This document shows positions 1 to 5,431 of a stretch of DNA of 5,431 bases, piece after piece. The stretch is from Anaerolineales bacterium (GTDB lineage Bacteria; Chloroflexota; Anaerolineae; Anaerolineales; UBA4823), in assembly GCA_022865865.1 (NCBI GenBank), contig JALHTN010000219.1, positions 1 to 5,431 of the forward strand, written 5' to 3'. The position numbers and the translations under genes are program-made. The notes under the pieces are model-generated. The model was not told the DNA's origin, searched no databases, and worked only from the letters and a program-made list of their open reading frames with translations. How positions within the stretch are numbered: the stretch's first letter is position 1; every line of letters starts with the position of its first letter.

Positions 1-1
1 A

Positions 2-91
2 CTACAAAATCAGATTGCCGAGAACGAATCAGCCACCACTGCCACCTCAGGGGGAGGAATTCAAAGCTGGCTCAGAAAAATCTTCCACTAG
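2..91 (+). CDS. C-terminal end of an upstream gene (partial, probably a glycan-cluster enzyme)
   Basis: Only the last 29 codons lie in the window, and they end in TAG at 89-91. The readable tail starts with a polar stretch (LQNQIAENES), passes through a Thr/Ser/Gly-rich linker and ends in the amphipathic, basic segment IQSWLRKIFH. Tails of this kind (a helical or coiled-coil part, then a short W/R/K/F segment) are common at the C-termini of glycosyltransferases and methyltransferases in polysaccharide clusters, but no catalytic domain is visible, so the function cannot be assigned. This frame was preferred because its stop leaves a 20-nt gap to the next start, matching the 21- and 24-nt gaps further along. 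The other two + frames are also open here, so the frame choice is probable, not certain. Confidence 0.6.
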   Translation, partial: LQNQIAENESATTATSGGGIQSWLRKIFH

Positions 92-111
92 ATACATCCT
101 AAATAAGATTT

Positions 112-1419
112 GTGATTTCAACGAGAAATTCAAAAAACTCACATACTAATCCTTCCAGCATTGCTGTTTTTACAGCTGCGCCTTGGGAGAGTGCTGTGGT
201 CGTACTGCGCATCACTGGTCCTGCTGAAATGGCAGGTATCCAGGTGATTAAAGGCAATCATGGGTCAATGGTATCCCCAGAAGCGGTCGCAGAGGCTGAT
301 CTGGTGGTGATCCAGCGTGACTTTCCAAGGTTCTGGGAGGATTACAAGCAAGTTATCTCTCTAGCTCGGGAGTCTGGTCGACCGGTTGTATACGAGCTGG
401 ATGATCTGTTAATTGAGATACCGGAAAATCACAGCCATAGTGAGGATTATGCAGGTGAAATGCTGACCATGTTATACGCCATCATTGACGCAGACTTGGT
501 CACCGCTAGTTCACCTTATTTGGTAAATTACCTTTCAGACTTAAATCCGAATTCCAGGCTGGTGAATAATTTCTTGAATGACAGCCTGTGGGTGATGAAA
601 GATCCTCAACCCGCTACCGTCAGGGACCTCGGAGTTACGATTGGTTATATGGGTGGTCAGACACACCAGGCTGATCTGGAAAATATTTCGGGTGCTTTGT
701 TAAATGTTTATAAGAAATACCCGGACCAGGTGAACTATAAGTTCTGGGGAGTCCAGCCACCTTCAGAGCTATTAAATCTACACACAACCGAATGGGTCGC
801 AATTAACCAGGAGGATTATGCTCAATTCGCGAGTTTTTACGCCCAACAGGATTGCGATATTCTGATTGCCCCCCTGGTGGATAACGAGTTTAACAGGGCG
901 AAGAGCTGTATTAAATACCTGGAATACAGCGTCCTTGGCTCCCCAGGCGTGTACAGTAAACTCCCGCCTTATGAAGCCATTGTTGATCATGGGATCAATG
1001 GATACCTTGCTGAGAGTGCTCATGATTGGGAGGTGCTTCTGTCTGGTCTGGTCGAAAATCCAACTTTACGACATCAGATTGCAGCTGCCGCTCAACAAAC
1101 TGTCAAGGACCAATGGTTATTGTCGCAAAAGCATCATGAGCTGAGCGAGGTATATCAGCTTGCTCTAGAAGGGGAGAGACAGGCACAAAGTGCTGATCAG
1201 TGCAATGAACACTTGAAGAGGATCATCTCTTACGCTGAGGATTACCAGGCGGATCTGGAAGAACGCTATTATGCTATCGACAACCAACTTGCTGAGATCA
1301 ACAACAGCCGCAGCTGGAGATTGCTGAAGCAGATTCAAAACTTGAGGCTGAAGATCATCCCCAAAGGAATAACCGTGGTTGATGAACCCTTAGGTGAGGG
1401 TGAATCAAATGAGGATTGA
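112..1419 (+). CDS. GT-B fold glycosyltransferase (GT4-like) with coiled-coil C-terminal tail
   Basis: Predicted cytoplasmic glycosyltransferase of 435 residues, a normal length for a GT4-type enzyme plus a tail. The N-terminal Rossmann-like half (about 16-165) contains IAVFTAAPWES, RITGPAEMAGI (33-43), ADLVVIQRD (62-70) and the signature VVYELDDLL (92-100). The C-terminal half (about 174-340) has IGYMGGQTHQADL (177-189), the KSCIKYLEYSVLGSPGVYS segment (264-282) and a GINGYLA loop (294-300). E271 is the likely nucleotide-sugar ribose-binding glutamate of GT4 enzymes. Residues about 345-400 look helical and coiled-coil, followed by the basic amphipathic motif NNSRSWRLLKQIQNLRLK (397-414), typical of O-antigen glycosyltransferase tails and suited to membrane contact. 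The start is GTG: the in-frame stop at 100-102 and the need to keep the first beta strand leave it the only sensible choice. No clear Shine-Dalgarno precedes it. It sits 20 nt after the previous gene and 21 nt before the next, so co-transcription is likely. Donor, acceptor and linkage are unknown. Confidence 0.85.
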   Translation: MISTRNSKNSHTNPSSIAVFTAAPWESAVVVLRITGPAEMAGIQVIKGNHGSMVSPEAVAEADLVVIQRDFPRFWEDYKQVISLARESGRPVVYELDDLLIEIPENHSHSEDYAGEMLTMLYAIIDADLVTASSPYLVNYLSDLNPNSRLVNNFLNDSLWVMKDPQPATVRDLGVTIGYMGGQTHQADLENISGALLNVYKKYPDQVNYKFWGVQPPSELLNLHTTEWVAINQEDYAQFASFYAQQDCDILIAPLVDNEFNRAKSCIKYLEYSVLGSPGVYSKLPPYEAIVDHGINGYLAESAHDWEVLLSGLVENPTLRHQIAAAAQQTVKDQWLLSQKHHELSEVYQLALEGERQAQSADQCNEHLKRIISYAEDYQADLEERYYAIDNQLAEINNSRSWRLLKQIQNLRLKIIPKGITVVDEPLGEGESNED

Positions 1420-1423
1420 GGAT
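1410..1423 (+). repeat. Tandem TGAGGAT repeat over the stop codon, with a distant possible ribosome binding site
   Basis: The 7-mer TGAGGAT occurs twice back to back. The first copy supplies the last sense codons (Glu-Asp) of the 435-residue glycosyltransferase, and the second contains its TGA stop at 1417-1419. The GAGGA at 1418-1422 is the only purine-rich Shine-Dalgarno-like element before the ATG at 1441, but it lies 18 nt upstream, well beyond the usual 5-10 nt. It may be a weak site, may help re-initiation after the upstream stop, or may be chance. Confidence 0.35.
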
Positions 1424-1440
1424 AATCTCTAACCGATATC

Positions 1441-4161
1441 ATGGTTTCATATCTCATCCCGCCGAATGTAAAAGAGGATCGCATTGACCACCGCCCGGTC
1501 TTGACGACGGAGCAGGATGGCAAGATCGCAGTCGATATGCAAATGCAATCATTGTGGAAGTTTGCCAGCGGCAGGAATTTAGAGACAATTCTCGCTGAAT
1601 TTCATCTTGGAGAGATCAATCCGGATGAAATTCGAGCTGGCCTCACCTGCCTGGTAGAAGCAGGATTGCTGCAGCGTGAACCGGAAAGCAAGTCGGAACC
1701 CAGGATACAAAAAGAAGAAATTTCTGGCCCACTTGTATCAGTCATCATTGTGGCTCATAACAGCCTGGAATGGCTGCCTGCGTGCCTGGAATCGATCGCT
1801 GGGCAGAATTATCAACCTATCGAGCTCCTTATTGTAGATAATGCTTCCAACGACGGAACACAAGCATGGATGTCTGCTAATTATCCTCAGGCGAATTATC
1901 GCCGGATAAATGAGGTTGTCTCTTTCGCGAAAGCGATCAATATCGGTGTTGATGGAGCCGCGGGAGAGTATTTCCTGCTGTTAAACCCAGACACAAAACT
2001 TGATGCAGCTGTTGTTGCTGAGATGGTTCGTAAAGCGCAGGAAAATCCCAAATGTGGTGCCGTGGCTGCAAAATTAAAATTTTTATGGGCACCAGGTTTC
2101 TTAAATGGGATAGGAAACCGTGTAGGAGCATTTTCCTGGGGGGTGGATAACGCACTGGGTCACCTGGATTTGGGTCAGTTCGACCAATGGACGGAGCTGC
2201 CTTCGGCTTGTTTTGCGGCCGTATTGATACCCAAGACTGCCTGGGAAAAAGTCGGTCCAGCAGACGTCGAATTCCCCATGTATTATGAAGACAGCGAATG
2301 GTCTTACAGGGCGAGAAAGAGAGGTTTGCATATCATCGCTGCCACTGAGGCGGTGGTTTACCATGCATTTGGTGGTCGGATACCAGCAGAAGAGCAGGAC
2401 AGGTTGAGCCCAGCAAAATTAGAAAATGTAGTTTATGGAAGATTGCGATTCACGTTTAAACTGTTGGATGGATACCTGGTCCAATTTTTTCTTTCTTATC
2501 TGTTGTCTGACCTGATAAACATCGTTCGTTACTTCCTCTCATTAAAGACAGATTTCGTTTCTGCTGTACTCCGAGGCTACAGAAGATATTTCAATGATTT
2601 ATCTGAAATCCGCAGCCAGCGGAAGGTTCAGTTAGAAAACCAAGTTGTGCTGGATAAATCATTATTTGCATTGCAGCATGATATGCCAGAGACATTGATC
2701 TGGCACGGTTTACCTGAATTGTCCTGGGATCTGGTACGAAATTATTACCTGCCGATCATCCAGGAAGGTAAAACTCGCCCGGTGACGGAATTCTCCGGTC
2801 CGAATTGGCGACCAAAGCTTTTGATCGTAAGCCATGATGTAATCGATAAGAAATTAGCTGGTCCAGGAATGCGCTATCTGGAGCTTGGTCGGACGCTGAG
2901 CAGTGATATAGATGTCACTATTGCTGTTCCAGCCAGGTCCAGTTTAGATATCCCTCAGTTAGAGATACGCGAGTACCATGAAAACCAACCTGACAGTCTG
3001 CAGAAAATTGTCGATTCTTGCGATATTGTGCTAATATCGAGCTATTTGGTCGAGCGCTTCCCATTTTTATGGAAATCTCATGCCAGGATTGTTGTAGACC
3101 TGTATGATCCATTTGTTTTAGAAAACCTGCACTACTATTTTGATGAACCCCTGGAATCACAGCAGAGTCTAAATTTTCAATCTGTGGCCATTACCAACCA
3201 GTTAGCTCGGATTGGTGATTTTTTTATTTGCGGAAATGAGCGTCAAAGAGATTATTGGCTGGGGGTATTGACCTCCAACGGGCGAGTCAATCCGAGGAAT
3301 TATCGAGTTGATCCGCAGCTGCGATCATTGATCGATGTCGTTGGGGTTGGTTATCCAGACCGCCCACCGCAGCCATCCAACCTCCTGCGCGGTATTCATC
3401 CTCTTGTTCCGTCTACAGCGCAGATAGTTTTATGGGGTGGGGGTATCTGGAATTGGCTGGACCCAATAACATTGATTAAGGCTTGGCCTAATGTACTTGA
3501 GAAATTCCCCGGCGCACGTTTAGTCTTTTTAGGAACAAGGCACCCCAACCCAGATATTCCCAGCCACAAGATGGCTGAAGACGCTCAATCTTTGGCGGAA
3601 AATATCGGTGAGAAGGATAAAACCATCATTTTTTTTGAATGGCTTTCTTATCAAGATAGGGAAGCCTTGTTATGTGAGGCAGATGTGGGTGTGTCGCTGC
3701 ACCCTGTCCATATTGAAACTCGTTATTCCATCCGCACACGCATGTTGGATTATATCTGGGCCAGGCTGCCGGTAGTAGTCACTGATGGTGATATCACAAG
3801 TGAGTGGATTCGTGAATATGGGCTTGGTCAAGTTGTCCCACCTCAAGACACAAGGGCTGTTGAGCAGGCATTGATCTCAATGCTTGATAAATCCAAGGAT
3901 TCATGGTTTCAGAAATTTGAAGCATTTGGAGACGATTTCAAATGGCGAGAAGTAGCGGCTCCATTGAGGAAGTATTGCCTCGAGGGTTTATATGCCCCTG
4001 ACCGATTAGATCGGGAAAGGCCGACGGTTGGTAAAAATGAATCAGGGGGTGGTTGGCGACTTAATTGGGCACGGGCGCGATTTATTTACCGCTCTGAGGG
4101 TTGGCGTGGATTAACCCACCGCACCTGGCGCTATTTTCAGAGGAAAATAGCCAACCCTTAA
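1441..4161 (+). CDS. Bifunctional glycosyltransferase: PqqD-like domain + GT2 + GT4-like domains
   Basis: A 906-residue fusion, long for a single glycosyltransferase because it carries two. Residues about 10-82 resemble a PqqD-like winged-helix domain: strands around RPVLTTEQDGKIAVD, then LWKFASGRNLETILAEF (38-54) and EIRAGLTCLVEAGLLQRE (63-80). A GT2 (GT-A) domain spans about 97-312: VSVIIVAHNS (99-108), nucleotide-binding IVDNASNDGT (131-140), metal/diphosphate motif NPD (182-184, DXD-equivalent), acceptor/catalytic YYEDSEWSYRAR (281-292) and YHAFGG (307-312). This matches rhamnosyltransferase-like GT2 enzymes. Residues 341-367 are hydrophobic and amphipathic, possibly a membrane-associated helix. 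A GT-B domain spans about 458-850: KLLIVSHDV, LAGPGMRYLELGRTL (472-486), VLWGGGIWNWLDP (663-675), and E759 through RTRMLDYIWARLPVVVTDGD (765-784), where D770 sits where many GT4 enzymes have a second Glu. The C-terminus (872-906) is rich in Trp and Arg. ATG 1441 is the first start after an in-frame TAA at 1423-1425. The GT2 and GT4 calls are strong; the PqqD call is moderate. Likely role: adding two successive sugars to a surface glycan. Confidence 0.88.
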   Translation: MVSYLIPPNVKEDRIDHRPVLTTEQDGKIAVDMQMQSLWKFASGRNLETILAEFHLGEINPDEIRAGLTCLVEAGLLQREPESKSEPRIQKEEISGPLVSVIIVAHNSLEWLPACLESIAGQNYQPIELLIVDNASNDGTQAWMSANYPQANYRRINEVVSFAKAINIGVDGAAGEYFLLLNPDTKLDAAVVAEMVRKAQENPKCGAVAAKLKFLWAPGFLNGIGNRVGAFSWGVDNALGHLDLGQFDQWTELPSACFAAVLIPKTAWEKVGPADVEFPMYYEDSEWSYRARKRGLHIIAATEAVVYHAFGGRIPAEEQDRLSPAKLENVVYGRLRFTFKLLDGYLVQFFLSYLLSDLINIVRYFLSLKTDFVSAVLRGYRRYFNDLSEIRSQRKVQLENQVVLDKSLFALQHDMPETLIWHGLPELSWDLVRNYYLPIIQEGKTRPVTEFSGPNWRPKLLIVSHDVIDKKLAGPGMRYLELGRTLSSDIDVTIAVPARSSLDIPQLEIREYHENQPDSLQKIVDSCDIVLISSYLVERFPFLWKSHARIVVDLYDPFVLENLHYYFDEPLESQQSLNFQSVAITNQLARIGDFFICGNERQRDYWLGVLTSNGRVNPRNYRVDPQLRSLIDVVGVGYPDRPPQPSNLLRGIHPLVPSTAQIVLWGGGIWNWLDPITLIKAWPNVLEKFPGARLVFLGTRHPNPDIPSHKMAEDAQSLAENIGEKDKTIIFFEWLSYQDREALLCEADVGVSLHPVHIETRYSIRTRMLDYIWARLPVVVTDGDITSEWIREYGLGQVVPPQDTRAVEQALISMLDKSKDSWFQKFEAFGDDFKWREVAAPLRKYCLEGLYAPDRLDRERPTVGKNESGGGWRLNWARARFIYRSEGWRGLTHRTWRYFQRKIANP

Positions 4162-4185
4162 AGTAATTTCAAGCCTCCCCAAATT

Positions 4186-5431
4186 ATGAGATCATTTCTG
4201 CTTGGTTTACGCATCAAGTATATTCCGGTAGGAAGCCGTCGGGAAAGAATTTATCATTTAACACGCTTGATGTTCTACAATTGGAAGCGTGAGGGGTTTT
4301 TTTCTGCGCTAATTACGGTCAATCAGCGAGCTCGTTTTTACCTTTTCAAGGAGTTTTCACTACCTCGGAATGGATATTCATACCAGCAGTGGATTTACGA
4401 TCACGAACCCAATAAACAGGTCCTTGCTGGGCAAAGGACTGCCTCAAGTAAATTTCCCAGGCAACCCTTAATCAGCATTATCACCCCGGTTTTCAATCCA
4501 TCTCCGGATGTATTGAAGGATACGATTAATTCTGTAATTGCTCAAACATATCCCAATTGGGAATTATGTTTAGCAAATGGAGGCTCCACCCAGGAGGGGG
4601 TGGCAGAAGTCCTGGATGATTTCTTGAACATCGATCAGCGAATTTTGGTGAAACACCTCTCGGAAAATTTAGGCATCTCGAGTAATTCAAATGCAGCATT
4701 AAGTATGGCGTCCGGGGATTATATTGCCCTGATGGATCATGATGATCTATTGGCTCCTGATATGCTTTTTGAAGTTGTGCAGGTGATCAACCAGCATCCA
4801 GAGGCGGAAATTATCTATTTTGACGAGGATAAGATATCCTCTGATGGGAGAACTCGATTAGATCCATTTTTTAAACCTTCTGCCTGGTCTCCTGATCTGC
4901 TGCTTTCCACTAATTACTTAATGCATTCAGTCATCTCGCATGCCCTCGTGGACGAACATGGGGGATTTCGATCTGAAGTGGATGGTGCCCAGGATTGGGA
5001 TTTATCATTACGTATAACCAGAACCAAAAGGAATATCTACCACATTCCTAAGGTTTTCTATCACTGGCGCCAGGTGCCTGGTTCTGCTGCACGAGAAGCA
5101 AACGCTAAGCCATGGGCATTTAATGCACAAGCGCGCTGCATCGAGGATCATCTGCATGCTTTAGGTGAAAAAGATGCCAGGGTTGATTTCCCTGATTTAG
5201 GTCGTGTGCACATTACCTGGTCACGATCCAGATCAAAAGTATCGATAATCATCCCCAACAAAGATAAGGTACAGCTGCTTTCCGCTTGCATAAGCTCAAT
5301 CCTGCAAAAAACCACTTTTGAGAATTATGAAGTTCTGATAATTGATACCGGAAGTAAAGATCAAGCCACCCTGGAATATTACGATCAGATTTCGAGAGAT
5401 CCCCGAGTTAGCCTGCACACATTTCCCCAAC
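4186..5431 (+). CDS. Tandem GT2 glycosyltransferase, N-terminal 415 residues (truncated by window end)
   Basis: The open frame from ATG 4186 runs off the window with no stop. Residues 1-60 are cationic and aromatic-rich (for example YNWKREGFF at 31-39). YQQWIYDHEP (66-75) matches the Y-x-x-W-x-x-x-x-E-P lead-in of a well-known class of large GT2 proteins. The first GT2 domain (about 94-300) shows LISIITPVFN (95-104), DXD-type motif MDHDDLL (183-189), YFDEDKIS (211-218), the acceptor/catalytic motif DGAQDWDLSLR (266-276) and HIPKVFYHWR (286-295). The second GT2 domain starts at KVSIIIPNKDK (351-361) with VLIIDTGSKD (383-392), and the window ends inside it. Proteins of this family usually continue for several hundred more residues. 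In domain one the usual Asp of the 'DD/DN-x-S' nucleotide-binding motif reads Asn (LANGGST, N131), while domain two keeps Asp (D387). The gene follows the 906-residue glycosyltransferase by 24 nt in the same reading frame. No Shine-Dalgarno is visible: the leader is C-rich (CCTCCCC) ahead of AAATT-ATG. It is probably a cytoplasmic or membrane-peripheral enzyme extending the same glycan; sugar specificity is unknown. Confidence 0.88.
   Translation, partial: MRSFLLGLRIKYIPVGSRRERIYHLTRLMFYNWKREGFFSALITVNQRARFYLFKEFSLPRNGYSYQQWIYDHEPNKQVLAGQRTASSKFPRQPLISIITPVFNPSPDVLKDTINSVIAQTYPNWELCLANGGSTQEGVAEVLDDFLNIDQRILVKHLSENLGISSNSNAALSMASGDYIALMDHDDLLAPDMLFEVVQVINQHPEAEIIYFDEDKISSDGRTRLDPFFKPSAWSPDLLLSTNYLMHSVISHALVDEHGGFRSEVDGAQDWDLSLRITRTKRNIYHIPKVFYHWRQVPGSAAREANAKPWAFNAQARCIEDHLHALGEKDARVDFPDLGRVHITWSRSRSKVSIIIPNKDKVQLLSACISSILQKTTFENYEVLIIDTGSKDQATLEYYDQISRDPRVSLHTFPQ

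Noticed and set aside
3..149. An alternative + frame open from the window edge to about 149, giving a 48-residue tail
   Set aside because: It would overlap the next gene by nearly 40 nt and reads as a Pro/Lys-rich tail without the glycosyltransferase-like ending. The frame stopping at 89-91 fits the spacing pattern better, although this is not proven.
778..1523. Open frames inside and across the end of the first glycosyltransferase gene (- strand 778-1023 and 1335-1523; + strand 866-1144)
   Set aside because: They overlap a gene with clear family motifs, have no recognisable domain, and their compositions look like out-of-frame translations.
1937..3160. Antisense open frames at 1937-2155, 2101-2364 and 2918-3160
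   Set aside because: Short, low-plausibility proteins lying opposite strongly conserved GT2 and GT-B motifs; treated as shadows of the real coding strand.
3215..3640. Possible frameshift at the homopolymer T runs in the 906-residue protein
   Set aside because: GT-B motifs continue in the same frame before and after both runs, so the reading frame is intact.
4285..4303. GC-rich bases followed by a run of seven T, resembling a rho-independent terminator
   Set aside because: It lies inside the N-terminal coding part of the last gene and no stable stem can be paired before the T run. The T runs at 3219-3225 and 3629-3636 are likewise within coding sequence and do not break the frame.

Overview
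The window is a stretch of a surface-glycan (O-antigen-like, capsule or S-layer glycan) biosynthesis cluster. Everything recognisable lies on the + strand as one probable operon. It holds the last codons of an upstream gene, a 435-residue GT-B glycosyltransferase, a 906-residue fusion of a PqqD-like N-terminal domain with a GT2 (GT-A) and a GT4-like (GT-B) glycosyltransferase, and the first 415 residues of a tandem-GT2 glycosyltransferase cut by the window end. Intergenic gaps are 20, 21 and 24 nt. No terminator, tRNA, insertion sequence or CRISPR array is visible, and no gene-free stretch exceeds about 25 nt.

Organism: base composition is moderate (roughly half GC, estimated by eye). The protein styles are an 'ELDDLL' GT-B enzyme, a 'LAGPGMRYLEL' GT4 domain and tandem GT2 proteins with Y-x-x-W near the N-terminus. 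These resemble glycan clusters of environmental bacteria such as Chloroflexota (Anaerolineae). This is an inference from style with low to moderate confidence; there is no marker gene.

Working together: at least five glycosyltransferase catalytic domains are visible, counting the second GT2 domain that is only begun at the window end. They would sequentially add sugars to a lipid-linked or protein-linked acceptor at the cytoplasmic face of the membrane. No signal peptides are seen. Several proteins carry cationic, aromatic-rich or coiled-coil tails suited to peripheral membrane contact or complex formation. Sugar donors and linkages cannot be read from sequence.

Most noteworthy points: the apparent PqqD/RRE-like domain fused to two glycosyltransferases; an Asp-to-Asn change at the nucleotide-binding position of the first GT2 domain in the last gene; and the last two genes lying in one reading frame separated by a single stop codon, with a similar cationic segment on either side.
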